Of a stretch of 64,000 bases of DNA, positions 1 through 9,181 are shown one piece after another; the first letter of the stretch is position 1, and each line of letters opens with the position of its first letter. The stretch comes from UBA11865 sp041570195 (GTDB lineage: Bacteria; Chloroflexota; Anaerolineae; Promineifilales; Promineifilaceae). Under the pieces are notes generated by a model. That model saw only the letters and a list, made by a program, of their open reading frames with translations. It was not told the DNA's origin and searched no databases. The translations under genes and the position numbers were made by a program. The stretch spans positions 1 to 64,000 of the forward strand of contig JBFFWQ010000014.1 of assembly GCA_041570195.1 (NCBI GenBank). Direction: 5' to 3'.

Positions 1-1
1 A

Positions 2-1672
2 CAGCAAGCCGTTCTGCAGCAACTTCTAGCGCGCTTCCGCGGAGAAGGACCCAGTTTGCTTCCTTTCAAGGAGATTGAGCAACACCTCCGTGCTACGGGC
101 GAAACGGTTAACCATGGCGCGCAGGAGATCCCACTGAAAAAGATCGTCGGCAGCGTGTCCCGTTATAAGGACTTCACCGGCAGTTTCTTGCCAAAACGAG
201 ATGCTGATCAGGAACGATGGGCCGAGCTAAGAGCGGCTATGGACGATATGGTCGGCGTACCGCCTATTGAAGTCTATCAGATCGGAGATGCCTATTTCGT
301 CCAGGACGGCAATCATCGCGTCTCGATTGCTCGAAGCATGGACAGCAAGACGATCACAGCCTACGTAACTGAAATCAAAACAAGAGTGCCTTTTTCATCG
401 GACGATGATCCCAGCGAAATCGTTTGCAAGGCACACTACGCTGATTTCCTGGAACAGACCGATCTTGACAAGTTGCGCCCAGACGCAGACCTGATGATGT
501 CATTCTGCGGCCAATATCAGATCCTGCTAGACCAGATAGAGGCCAGACGGGGCAGACCTGCAGACGGCGAGGAAAGCAAAGTCAGCCGGGATCTGGCCGT
601 GGTTGATTGGTACGATCACGTGTACTTGCCGATCGTCGAAATCATCCGTGAGCTAGGCGTCCTGCACCATTTTCCCGAAAGAACAGAAGCGGACATGTAT
701 GTCCTGCTCTCAGAACGCAGGGATGAGCTGGAGCTACAATTGGGTTGGCACGTGGAATTGGGAACGGGCGTTTCCGATCTTATTGTCGAATCGGAAGCGC
801 CGCCCAGCCTGTTTGAACGCGTCAAGCAGTTGATCGGCCCGCGACAAGCCAGCGAGCCTGAACCCGGATTGTGGCGGCAGCAGCAATTGGCGCGCGGCCG
901 ATACCATCACTTGTTCAAAGACATCCTGGTAGGCCTGGACGGCACGGAAGAGAATTGGCGAACTTTCGAGAATTACCTGAAGTTCAACTTCGATGAGGAT
1001 CGCTTTCTCGGATTGCATGTCGTCCCCGACCAGGGCGCGCTAGACAGTGAAGAAATTCGCCAGATGCAGTCCAGGTTCATTGGGATGATCGAGGGAGCTG
1101 GGATGAAAGGGGAGTTCGCAGTTGAGATCAGCAGCAATCCTGTCCAAGTCATCAACAAACGAGCGGCCTGGGTCGATGCCGTGCTGGTTCGCGGGAATCG
1201 CACGCCAAGCAACCAACCACTGGATTCGATAAGCGCTGAACTCAAATTGCTGGTTCAGGAATGCCCACGTCCGATTCTGGTAACGCCGGATGGTACCTCA
1301 TCCGATTACAGTCGAGCTATATTGGCTTATGATGGCAGCCCTAAGGCAGATGAGGCCCTTTTCATCGCCACGTATCTAGCCTCAAGGTGGCAGAAATCGC
1401 TGACAGTTGTAACGGTGGAGACCCCTTATACGACCTCGGCGGCAATGAAGGGTGCACAGCGATATCTCGGCAAACACGGAGTGACGGATGTGAAATTCGT
1501 ATTGCGCACGGGCCCCATATCAGAGGCGGTATTGGAAACTGCCGAAGAGAATGACTGCAACCTGCTCTTAATGGGCGGGTTTGGCTTTCGTTCCCTCCGG
1601 CAGTTGTCTCTGGGAAGCTCGGCCGAGGACCTCTTGCGCGAGTTTCCCCATCCGATGTGGGTTTGCCGCTGA
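2..1672 (+). CDS. ParB/Srx-like domain fused to tandem universal stress (Usp) domains, 5' partial
   Basis: The frame is open to the left edge. A TTG at 56 could start it, but the codons from position 2 also read as protein (Gln/Leu/Arg-rich helix), so the true start probably lies outside the window. Counting from the TTG, residues 25-110 look like a ParB/sulfiredoxin-type domain with the motif DGNHRVS (84-90). About 150 residues of helical linker follow, then two Usp domains (about 285-410 and 415-538). The second carries the ATP-binding pattern G-x2-G-x9-G-S near its end (GGFG ... LGSS); the first lacks it. ParB-like domains can bind nucleotides or DNA, and Usp domains are stress-linked ATP-binding folds, so this is probably a cytosolic stress or nucleotide-sensing protein. 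The fusion is inferred from sequence and the exact role is unknown. The gene converges on the YciI gene. Confidence 0.8.
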   Translation, partial: QQAVLQQLLARFRGEGPSLLPFKEIEQHLRATGETVNHGAQEIPLKKIVGSVSRYKDFTGSFLPKRDADQERWAELRAAMDDMVGVPPIEVYQIGDAYFVQDGNHRVSIARSMDSKTITAYVTEIKTRVPFSSDDDPSEIVCKAHYADFLEQTDLDKLRPDADLMMSFCGQYQILLDQIEARRGRPADGEESKVSRDLAVVDWYDHVYLPIVEIIRELGVLHHFPERTEADMYVLLSERRDELELQLGWHVELGTGVSDLIVESEAPPSLFERVKQLIGPRQASEPEPGLWRQQQLARGRYHHLFKDILVGLDGTEENWRTFENYLKFNFDEDRFLGLHVVPDQGALDSEEIRQMQSRFIGMIEGAGMKGEFAVEISSNPVQVINKRAAWVDAVLVRGNRTPSNQPLDSISAELKLLVQECPRPILVTPDGTSSDYSRAILAYDGSPKADEALFIATYLASRWQKSLTVVTVETPYTTSAAMKGAQRYLGKHGVTDVKFVLRTGPISEAVLETAEENDCNLLLMGGFGFRSLRQLSLGSSAEDLLREFPHPMWVCR

Positions 1673-1682
1673 TAGGCACGGA

Positions 1683-2000
1683 TTACATATCGAATGCTTC
1701 GTAAACCGTAATCTGGCCGTTACCTTCTAACATCGGGCATTTCTTGGCCATGTCGACGGCGCTGTCCATCGAATCGGCCTGTAAAATGGTGTACCCGCTT
1801 GAGGCCGTGCCAATTGCGCCCTCACTCACGGCTCCGCCGGGGACGATGTTTTGCACGGCCGGGGAAAACGGATTGCCTGGATCCACCACGGCCTCGCCCA
1901 GACCTTCGTACCAGGCTCCCCAGGCCGCCAAGACTTTGGCCTGTTCCTCTTCGCTTTCAGGCATGCCACCGCCGGTATAGACCAATACAAACTTCGTCAT
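1683..2000 (-). CDS. YciI-like (YCII/DGPF) family protein
   Basis: A 105-residue protein starting MTKFVLVYTGG with the alpha/beta ferredoxin-like pattern of the YCII family: an N-terminal beta strand, a helix with AAWGAWYEGLG, a central strand with GYTILQA, and an ending like ITVYEAFDM. Family members are small cytosolic proteins, some suspected to be enzymes or linked to sigma factors; the function here is not known. A Shine-Dalgarno-like AAGGAG lies just upstream of the ATG on the minus strand. Its 3' end is 10 bp from the convergent upstream gene. It is a single gene with no operon partner; the 214 bp between it and the antiporter gene hold both promoters, but no clear boxes were found. 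Confidence 0.8.
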   Translation of the reverse strand: MTKFVLVYTGGGMPESEEEQAKVLAAWGAWYEGLGEAVVDPGNPFSPAVQNIVPGGAVSEGAIGTASSGYTILQADSMDSAVDMAKKCPMLEGNGQITVYEAFDM

Positions 2001-2214
2001 TTGTGATTCTCCTTTATGAGATATTGAATTGAAATGTCTTAATATCCGTTACGGGTATGTTCTGTTGGAAATCAACCAACCTCCGTGACGAACACGTCGA
2101 ACAAAGAGTAATCCGAAAATGCCCAAATAACCGTAAGCAATAATCCAAACCGCGGCTCTTTCCTTCGCAGAATTCGGAAATCCGGAAGATCTGGTACACT
2201 TCAGCGAACCCTTC

Positions 2215-4077
2215 ATGGAAAACGAAGTACTACTCGCCCTTCTGCTAATCACCGGCCTGGCAGCCGTGATCCCCATTCTAGCCAATCGTCTGGATAAAAC
2301 TGGCATCCCGATCGTGGTGTATGAGATTCTGGCTGGCATGGTCATCGGCAGCAGTGGGCTGAACCTCATCCAGCCATCGCCGATTCTGACATTTCTGGCT
2401 GAGTTCGGATTTGCCTACTTGATGTTCCTTTCAGGGTTGGAACTGGATCTGAGGCTGCTCAATCCGACGCGTCCTACCGCGGACAGTGAGCGAAGATGGA
2501 CCCAAGCGCTACCACTTGGCGTTTTGATCTTTCTGGGGACGCTGCTGTTAGCGTTTGGCGCTGCAACTCTATTTGCGCCTTTGGGAGCCACCAACAACCC
2601 AATTCTGCTTGGCTTGATCCTGAGCACCACTTCCCTTGGCGTGGTGGTGCCAGTGCTGAAAGAACGTGAGTTGACGGGTGGCCGTTTCGGGCAGTACATC
2701 CTGGCTACGTCCTCCATCGCCGACTTTGCCACGTTGCTCCTGCTAACTGTCGTCATTGCTTTTTTGAGCCGGGGACTGACACTGGACCTGCTGCTCATTC
2801 CCACCCTGCTTCTGATATTCGTCATGGTCGCCCGCTTCTCATCACGCGCCTCGCAGGGCGGCCGGCTGCAGCGGGCACTCAATAGTGTTTCAAGCGCCAC
2901 CTCACAAATACGCGTTCGCGGAGCGTTTGCCCTCATGGTAGCCTGGGTAGTGCTTGCCGAAGCATTTGGCGTGGAAGTGATCCTGGGCGCGTTTATGGCC
3001 GGCGCGATCGCCGGCTTGCTGTCAGGAAACGACGACCACGTCGAGAGGGAAAAGCTGGACGCCATTGGTTACGGCTTCTTTGTCCCAATCTTCTTCATCA
3101 TGGTCGGGGCCCGATTTAACCTGCAGGCTGTTCTGGAATCGACGGAAGGTCTCCTACTGCTTATATGGCTCATTGTCGTCGCCTTCGCTGTAAAGATCGT
3201 GCCGGCGCTGCTTCTGAAACTGCGCTTCACCTGGCGCCAAGCCCTGAGCGGAGGCATGCTGCTCTCCGCCCGCCTTTCGCTGATCATTGCCGCTTCGGCG
3301 ATCGCGCTTAGCATGGGTCTGATCAGCGAAACCGTGAATTCCGACATCATTTTGCTGGCGATCATCACCGTCACAATCTCCCCCTTTCTATTCAGCCGGT
3401 TCTATCCTCGAGAGGAAAAGCATGTTCGAAGCGGCATTATCGTCGTCGGTCAGGATCAGTTGGCTGAATATATCAGCGAGCGGTTACAGCATGGCGATGA
3501 AAGCGTCACGGTCATTTGCCCAGATCAGAGCCGCATTCATCGATTCCGGGAGCTAGGGGTGCAGATTGTAGATGGTTGTGAACAGTCAGTTGAGGCACTC
3601 AGCGCAGCGGGAGCGGCACAAGCCCGTGTGCTGCTCGATCTCACCGCGAGCTCTGAAGAAACCATGGAAGTCTGCCAACTAGGGAAAGAGCACTATAGCA
3701 TTCCGTTAATCGTGTCCAGGATCTCTGACGTCGAGCTAATCCCGAAATTGCAGGACATGGGTGTTAAGGTCGTCCAACCGGAATTGGCGACGGCCATGGC
3801 ATTGGAAGGCGCCATCCGCTACCCAACTGCCTTCGAAGTGCTAGTTCATCAGACAGAAGACATCGAGGTCAGCGAGATCACAATCACAAACCGCCGGTTC
3901 ACGGGCGCAACGTTAGGAAATATCCGACTTCCAGGCGACGTACTTGTTCTCAGTCTGCAGCGGGATGGCACGGTAATGATCCCCCATGGCGACACCGTGC
4001 TGCGATTACATGACCGGTTGGGTCTGATTGGCAGCCTGCAGTCGGTTGAGGAGGCCACTGTCATTTTGAAAGGGTAG
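2215..4077 (+). CDS. CPA2-type cation/proton antiporter with RCK (TrkA-N/TrkA-C) domains
   Basis: A 620-residue membrane protein. Residues 1-395 form about 12 hydrophobic segments of the Na+/H+ exchanger fold. They include the LAEFGFAYLMFLSGLELD segment and the discontinuous helix region around LGVVVPVLKE and SSIADF typical of KefB/GerN-type CPA2 carriers. From about residue 403 there is a cytosolic RCK domain (TrkA-N, then TrkA-C at 535-618). The usual Rossmann GxGxxG is degenerate here (VVGQDQLAEY), so NAD(H) binding is doubtful. It would exchange K+ or Na+ for H+ across the cytoplasmic membrane. The start was chosen at the ATG before the first hydrophobic helix; the ribosome site is weak. 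It is monocistronic by appearance. Confidence 0.9.
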   Translation: MENEVLLALLLITGLAAVIPILANRLDKTGIPIVVYEILAGMVIGSSGLNLIQPSPILTFLAEFGFAYLMFLSGLELDLRLLNPTRPTADSERRWTQALPLGVLIFLGTLLLAFGAATLFAPLGATNNPILLGLILSTTSLGVVVPVLKERELTGGRFGQYILATSSIADFATLLLLTVVIAFLSRGLTLDLLLIPTLLLIFVMVARFSSRASQGGRLQRALNSVSSATSQIRVRGAFALMVAWVVLAEAFGVEVILGAFMAGAIAGLLSGNDDHVEREKLDAIGYGFFVPIFFIMVGARFNLQAVLESTEGLLLLIWLIVVAFAVKIVPALLLKLRFTWRQALSGGMLLSARLSLIIAASAIALSMGLISETVNSDIILLAIITVTISPFLFSRFYPREEKHVRSGIIVVGQDQLAEYISERLQHGDESVTVICPDQSRIHRFRELGVQIVDGCEQSVEALSAAGAAQARVLLDLTASSEETMEVCQLGKEHYSIPLIVSRISDVELIPKLQDMGVKVVQPELATAMALEGAIRYPTAFEVLVHQTEDIEVSEITITNRRFTGATLGNIRLPGDVLVLSLQRDGTVMIPHGDTVLRLHDRLGLIGSLQSVEEATVILKG

Positions 4078-4280
4078 GAGTAGGAGCCGCACAATATCGA
4101 GTATCATCCTGCAGACAAAGACCCGAGATTGGTTGAATACCACTGCCAGATATTGCTAGGGTTCAAGGAGGAACAACTCTGAAACTTGACGCTGAAAGTG
4201 GCAGATTTCCGGTGGCGATCTGAAATAATGAATCTAGGAAATTTCCACACGGATTTGGTCGCCAAAAAGGAGTCGAAACA

Positions 4281-4925
4281 ATGCTAGACGCAAGAGAAAC
4301 GGCCGTCGTCATGATTGAGTTCCAGAACGATTTCACTGCCGAGGGAGGTGCGCTGCACGGTGCGGTAAAAGATGTAATGGAAAGCACTGATATGCTCAAA
4401 CACGCCCAGGAAACCGTCGCCAAAGCCCGCGAATTGGGGGCAACAATCATCCATGCACCCATTACGTTCGCTGAAGGCTATCCGGAGTTGGGCGATCATC
4501 CCTACGGAATCCTTAAAGGCGTAGTCGATACCAATTCATTCCGGAAAGGAACCTGGGGGGCCGAGTTTGCCGATGAAATGCAACCCCAGAAGGGAGATCT
4601 GGTAGTTGAAGGCAAACGAGGCTTGTGCGCCTTTAGCAGCACCAATCTGGATTTCATCTTGCGCGGCCGTGGCATCAAGAATGTTGCGCTGGGTGGTTTT
4701 CTTACCAATTGCTGCGTTGAATCGTCGATGCGCACTGCATACGAGAAAGGGTTCAACGTCTTCACCCTGACCGACTGCGTGGCCGCGACCAGTGAAGAAG
4801 AACATCGTGTCGCCATTGAGAAAGACTATCCAATGTTCTCTCATCCGGTCGATCACGGTGAATTCCTGAGCTACGTGTCACGTGAAAAGGCCGCTGCCGA
4901 TGCCAGCCCAGGCCATACTGAGTGA
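4281..4925 (+). CDS. isochorismatase-family cysteine hydrolase
   Basis: A 214-residue protein with the isochorismatase/nicotinamidase fold. The catalytic Lys (K112 in GKRGLCAF) and nucleophilic Cys (C145 in LTNCCVES) are clear. The family's usual Asp of the triad (as in VDxQNDF) is replaced by Glu (E13 in IEFQNDF). Family members hydrolyse amides such as nicotinamide, N-carbamoylsarcosine or ureidoacrylate, or isochorismate; the substrate cannot be told here. The ATG follows AAGGAG (AAAAAGGAGTCG) at proper spacing. It stands alone, ending about 120 bp before the convergent VWA operon. The upstream gap 4078-4280 has an AGGAGG at 4165-4171 with no ATG after it. Confidence 0.85.
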   Translation: MLDARETAVVMIEFQNDFTAEGGALHGAVKDVMESTDMLKHAQETVAKARELGATIIHAPITFAEGYPELGDHPYGILKGVVDTNSFRKGTWGAEFADEMQPQKGDLVVEGKRGLCAFSSTNLDFILRGRGIKNVALGGFLTNCCVESSMRTAYEKGFNVFTLTDCVAATSEEEHRVAIEKDYPMFSHPVDHGEFLSYVSREKAAADASPGHTE

Positions 4926-5045
4926 ACGGGCTGGAGTAAATAGAGTTCTCTGTTCTCAAGAATTCCTATATAGCGTGCGCGAGCCCACAGCGCCGTCAAT
5001 CGGGCGGTTGGCCGATGAAATCTCAGGTTCATTGTGCCCACAACA

Positions 5046-6134
5046 TCACGGGAAACGGTTCCATCGCAGCGAGAGCAAAAATGCGGCAAGGGCGAATGTC
5101 GCGCCGAGAGCCACAAACACAACGCTGAGCTCCAGACTCTCTTCCTGCAAAGTAATCTGGGTCGGAAGATCGAGAAAGATCTCATAGAGTTGGTCCGCAT
5201 TTTGTGCCCGGAAGTAGGAGCCTCCCGTCATTTTGGCCACTGTTTGTAATGTCGCCTCGTCGATTACGAGAAAGCGCCTGAAATTGCCGTCACCACCGGG
5301 CCCACCACCGAAACTGCCGCCAAAACCCCCACCGGCAAAACCGCGACCAAAAGCATCACTGCCCAGTTGCTGCCTGGTACAAGACATTTCCCTTGGATCC
5401 GCTGTGCCGAAGCCGATGGTGAAAACCCTCACTTGCCTGTCAGCCGCCTGTTGTGCCGCGTCGACCGGGCGTGGACCTTGGCTGTTGGCGCCATCGGTTA
5501 GCAAGACGATGATGTCCGGTTGGTACAGAGCCCCTGGCGGCTCAGTTGCGCTGTCCTCGACTCCCAAATTGAGTCCGCTGGGCGCGACCGCTTCATTGAT
5601 CTCGGCCACGGCGTCGATGGACTTGAGGGTCGCGCTGCCAATAGCCGTGCCAAATGATGTGGTCAGGTTATTAATCGCCTTCCTCAGGGTCTCTTTGTCG
5701 TTCGTCGGCGGCACAATGATTTCGGCAAAGCCGGCGAAGGCTACAATACCGATCTGAGTGCCGTCGGCCTGTTCCTCAATGAAGGATGTGGCTGCCTCCT
5801 GGGCTACTGTGAGGCGGTTAGGTGAAACGTCGACGGCGCACATACTCCGTGAGACGTCGATGGCCAGGATGATGGTTGTCCTATTCAGCGGGACCCTTAC
5901 CTTGGCTTCCGGCCGGGCCAGGGCCACTATCAAACAGATCAAGCCGAGCAAGAATAGTGCGAACGGCAAATGCCGGCGCCAACGAGTCCGCTCAGGAAGC
6001 GCTTCGCGGATGAGCGAAAGGCTCGAATAGCGGACGGCAAATCGTCGTTTGCGCCTTAAGATCCAGATATAAAGCGCAATAAGTAGCGGAACTGTCAGCA
6101 GCAACAGTAGCAACCAGGACCAGATCAAACTCAT
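5046..6134 (-). CDS. BatA-like VWA-domain membrane protein (second copy, Gly-rich insert)
   Basis: A 362-residue protein with N-terminal membrane segments (about 5-22 and 55-75), a von Willebrand A domain (about 90-310) and a C-terminal membrane segment (about 333-355). This is the BatA/Bat aerotolerance architecture. The MIDAS metal site is present: DxSxS as DVSRS, and TDG in VLLTDGANS. A glycine/phenylalanine-rich insertion near residues 260-285 is unusual for the family and absent from the sister gene. It is the last gene of the leftward moxR operon and lies 40 bp after its paralogue. Such operons are proposed to work with MoxR ATPases as chaperones or metal-insertion machines for secreted or membrane complexes; the client is unknown. 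Confidence 0.88.
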   Translation of the reverse strand: MSLIWSWLLLLLLTVPLLIALYIWILRRKRRFAVRYSSLSLIREALPERTRWRRHLPFALFLLGLICLIVALARPEAKVRVPLNRTTIILAIDVSRSMCAVDVSPNRLTVAQEAATSFIEEQADGTQIGIVAFAGFAEIIVPPTNDKETLRKAINNLTTSFGTAIGSATLKSIDAVAEINEAVAPSGLNLGVEDSATEPPGALYQPDIIVLLTDGANSQGPRPVDAAQQAADRQVRVFTIGFGTADPREMSCTRQQLGSDAFGRGFAGGGFGGSFGGGPGGDGNFRRFLVIDEATLQTVAKMTGGSYFRAQNADQLYEIFLDLPTQITLQEESLELSVVFVALGATFALAAFLLSLRWNRFP

Positions 6135-6174
6135 GGGCTATCACTTGAGTTGGTGCAAGATGCCATGCTTTCCA

Positions 6175-7179
6175 TCATGGCGCGCGCCCAAACCAGAGCA
6201 ATGACAAAGCTCCGCCCATCAGCAGGAAAATCAGACCTACGCCAGCAAAAACGGATGTGACCTCACTCTTTTCGCCGTCAAGTGTCAATTGCAGATCGAC
6301 GTTCTCGTAAATCTCTACCAGCGACTCTTCGTCCTCGGCGTGGTAATAGACGCCGTTGGTCAAACCCGCGATCTCCTGGAGGCTCGCTTCATTCAGTTGA
6401 GTCAGAACATTGTAACCGTCTATTTCGATGACCGAACCCTCGGCGCTGCCGATGCCAACTGGGAACAAACGAACGCCGGCATCAGCAGCCACCTGAGCAA
6501 CCTCTGAAGGTTCTGGCGATGTGGTATTCTCGCCATCGGTGAGCAACAAGACGACGGCTGACGAATAATCTTCTATCTTTAGCGACTCTGTCCCGGGCGA
6601 CTCGGCCCCTTCCTGGAGAGATACGTCTTCAATAGCGATAGCCTCGCCGGCAATCGCGTTGAGCGACGTAAAGATACCCTGTCCCAGGGAAGTGTCCCCT
6701 TGAGGACTCAGTCGCTCGATAGCCGAGAGCACGGCCGCCTGGTCGTCTGTCGGCTGCTGAACGATCAATCCGCCGTTGCTAAAGGCAACAACGCCAATCA
6801 TGATGGTGCTGGGTTGCTTCTCGACGAATGAGCGGGCAGCGACCTTGGCCGCCCCCATCCGGTTTGGCAAAAGATCGTCAGCTTTCATGCTGTTGGAGAC
6901 GTCGAAGGCCAGGATGACGGTGCCTTCGATGCGGGGCAGATTAACGACCATCTCCGGTCGGGCCAATCCGACCATGAGAAACGCCAGGCCGAATAAAAAG
7001 AACACAGGCGGTATGTGGCGCCGCTTTCCGATCTGGCTTCCCGAATCGCTCTGAATCTTTCCCAACGGCCCTAATGTCGCCAAGGCCAATCTGCGTCTGT
7101 TCATCAGGCGATAGTAATAGCCGATCAGCAGCGGAATCAGCAGCAGGCTGAGAAGCATCCAAGGCCAGATAAAAGACAT
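6175..7179 (-). CDS. BatA-like VWA-domain membrane protein
   Basis: A 334-residue protein with two N-terminal hydrophobic segments (about 5-22 and 58-76), a VWA domain with an intact MIDAS (DVSNS, and LLTDGENTT) and a C-terminal membrane anchor (about 307-328). The start codon is the ATG before MSFIWPWMLL, which parallels the start of the downstream paralogue (MSLIWSWLLL); the pair clearly arose by duplication. It lies 46 bp downstream of the DUF58 gene in the same leftward operon, so co-expression with the MoxR ATPase is likely. The VWA domain would face the extracytoplasmic side or the cytosol depending on topology, which the sequence alone does not settle. Confidence 0.9.
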   Translation of the reverse strand: MSFIWPWMLLSLLLIPLLIGYYYRLMNRRRLALATLGPLGKIQSDSGSQIGKRRHIPPVFFLFGLAFLMVGLARPEMVVNLPRIEGTVILAFDVSNSMKADDLLPNRMGAAKVAARSFVEKQPSTIMIGVVAFSNGGLIVQQPTDDQAAVLSAIERLSPQGDTSLGQGIFTSLNAIAGEAIAIEDVSLQEGAESPGTESLKIEDYSSAVVLLLTDGENTTSPEPSEVAQVAADAGVRLFPVGIGSAEGSVIEIDGYNVLTQLNEASLQEIAGLTNGVYYHAEDEESLVEIYENVDLQLTLDGEKSEVTSVFAGVGLIFLLMGGALSLLWFGRAP

Positions 7180-7225
7180 ATACCTTTTGACTTTTCACCG
7201 GTGGGAATCGAGATGATCCCCGGTT

Positions 7226-8131
7226 CTACCTTCTTCGTTTCTTGCGCAAAGCAGCTATCTGTATAATGGCAGTTACTAAATCTTCCTCGGTGGAAATTGT
7301 GTGCAGATCAACGTTGGCCCGTCTCAAGTTTTCCCGCAGTGTGGCTTCACTGCGACCCGCTGCTTCCTGGAAGCGGCGGCGGAAAGCGACGTCGCTGGTA
7401 TCGACATAGAGCTGTTCCCCGGTTTCTGCGTCTTCGACCACGATCAAGCCGGCATCCGGCAATTCGACCTCTCTAGGGTCCCAGAGGCGGATGGCGATTA
7501 ACTCGTGCCTCTGGTTGAGCAGCGACAGCGGCCGTTCCCAGCCGGGGACGGTGAAGAAATCGGAGATCAAAAATATGTGAGATCTTCTTTTGACCGTGTT
7601 GAGGGCAGCCTCAAGCAATTTCCCCAAATCTGTCGTCGTGCCTGACGCCTGAGCAGAGTCATTCTGCAATTCTCGAATCAGGCGAAGCACCTGGATCCGG
7701 CCGCCACGTGGTGGAATGGTCTTGTCGATACGATTACTGTACAGAATCGCCCCTACACGATTGCCGTTGCGGGTCAGTAGCCGAGCCAGTGTGGCCACAA
7801 AATCGGTCAAAACATTCTGTTTTAGCCGCTCGGCCGGTCCGAATCTCATCGAAGGACTGAGGTCAAGTAGAAACCAAGCCGTGATCTCCCGATCTTCGAC
7901 ATACTGCCGCACGTACGGGCTGTTCATCCGGGCAGTGACATTCCAATCGATGTGGCGAACGTCGTCTTCTGGCTGGTATTCGCGCAAATCAGTGAAATCC
8001 ACGCCGACTCCATAAAACAGGGTGCTGTAGTCGCCTTGCAGAAGTCCATCAAGGCGACGAATCACTTGCCAGTCGAGACGGCCCAAAATGCGCTCAGGCG
8101 TTTGGGCGACTGAATTCGGCGTCTGCGTCAT
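7226..8131 (-). CDS. DUF58 domain protein of the MoxR system
   Basis: A 301-residue soluble protein with the DUF58 signature region (EYQPEDDVRHIDWNVTARM, then a VWA-like LLDLSPSM) typical of proteins encoded beside MoxR ATPases. No membrane segment is visible, unlike many DUF58 proteins that start with two helices. The start ATG lies inside the 3' end of the moxR gene (38-bp overlap in another frame), so translation is probably coupled. The DLSPS sequence resembles a MIDAS motif. The precise job is unknown; family context suggests an adaptor between the AAA+ ATPase and the VWA proteins. Confidence 0.9.
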   Translation of the reverse strand: MTQTPNSVAQTPERILGRLDWQVIRRLDGLLQGDYSTLFYGVGVDFTDLREYQPEDDVRHIDWNVTARMNSPYVRQYVEDREITAWFLLDLSPSMRFGPAERLKQNVLTDFVATLARLLTRNGNRVGAILYSNRIDKTIPPRGGRIQVLRLIRELQNDSAQASGTTTDLGKLLEAALNTVKRRSHIFLISDFFTVPGWERPLSLLNQRHELIAIRLWDPREVELPDAGLIVVEDAETGEQLYVDTSDVAFRRRFQEAAGRSEATLRENLRRANVDLHTISTEEDLVTAIIQIAALRKKRRR

Positions 8132-9128
8132 GACTCAATCTCTTCTCATGAAGGGGGACCTCGGGAAGCGGAACGGCTTTCACAATTTGGTTGAGCACAT
8201 CATCGCTGCTCACATTCTCTGCCAGCGCTTCATAGGACAATACTAATCGATGGCGAATAACGTCCAGGGCAACGTCACCCACGTCTTGGGGTAGGGCATA
8301 GGCTCGGCCACGCACGAAGGCCAGGGCCTTGGCCGCCAGAATCAGATTGATTGACGCTCGTGGACTCGCTCCATAGGTCAGATAGGGGATCAACTCGTCC
8401 TGCCCCACCATCTCTGGATGTCTCGTTGCTGACACGACCTTGACTGAGTATTCGATCAGAGCCGGATCGACATATACGTCAGCAGCTGCCCGTTGCAGCG
8501 CCAGCAGTTGTTCCGTGTCGATGGCCTTCTGGATGGTCTGGATTGCGCCCGTCATGCGCTCGACAATGACAAACTCTTCGGTGGAAGTCGGATAACCGAC
8601 CAAGACCTTGAGCATGAACCGGTCAACCTGCGCTTCAGGTAATGGATATGTTCCCTCGGATTCAATTGGGTTTTGGGTGGCCATGACCAGAAAAGGATCG
8701 GGGACTTTGTACGTTTCCCGGCCGATGGTCACTTGCCGTTCCTGCATCACTTCCAGCAACGCGCTTTGCACCTTTGGCGGGGCGCGATTGATCTCGTCGG
8801 CCAGCAAGAGATTGGCGAAAACCGGGCCCAACGAAGTGTTGAATTCGCCGGTTTTCTGGTTATAGATACGGGTGCCGATGAGATCGGCCGGGACGAGATC
8901 CGGCGTGAATTGAATACGTTGGAACTCGCCACCGATCGCTTCGGCCAGGGTTTTGATGGCCATTGTTTTGGCCAGCCCCGGAACCCCTTCGACCAGAATG
9001 TGCCCGCGCGCTAATAGGGCCACTATCAGGCGTTCCAACAATACATCTTGCCCAACGATGACTTTCTTAACCTCGTACAAAACGCGTTCCATCGGTTTGT
9101 CGCTGTTGGCTTTCGGGGACGGGTCCAT
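8094..9128 (-). CDS. MoxR-family AAA+ ATPase
   Basis: A 344-residue AAA+ protein. Walker A is GVPGLAKT, Walker B is LLLADEIN followed by the MoxR signature RAPPKVQSALLEVMQERQVT. Sensor 1 lies near ATQNP, and a C-terminal lid domain carries the GASPRA motif. MoxR proteins are cytosolic ring ATPases thought to remodel or activate partner complexes together with VWA proteins. It is the first gene of the leftward operon; the start ATG is preceded by AAAGGATC. Its 3' end overlaps the DUF58 gene. A short 53-bp gap separates it from the serine protease gene, which has the same direction, so read-through from that gene is possible. Confidence 0.95.
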   Translation of the reverse strand: MDPSPKANSDKPMERVLYEVKKVIVGQDVLLERLIVALLARGHILVEGVPGLAKTMAIKTLAEAIGGEFQRIQFTPDLVPADLIGTRIYNQKTGEFNTSLGPVFANLLLADEINRAPPKVQSALLEVMQERQVTIGRETYKVPDPFLVMATQNPIESEGTYPLPEAQVDRFMLKVLVGYPTSTEEFVIVERMTGAIQTIQKAIDTEQLLALQRAAADVYVDPALIEYSVKVVSATRHPEMVGQDELIPYLTYGASPRASINLILAAKALAFVRGRAYALPQDVGDVALDVIRHRLVLSYEALAENVSSDDVLNQIVKAVPLPEVPLHEKRLSHDADAEFSRPNA

Positions 9129-9181
9129 ATCAAGATCCTTTCGAGAATAGAAATATCCGTGTTCCAGGCAGTGAAATTGAC

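Noticed and set aside
4165..4230. Perfect AGGAGG followed by a short CTG-started frame of 14 codons
   Set aside because: No ATG/GTG/TTG at proper distance and no family resemblance; possibly a leader or chance.
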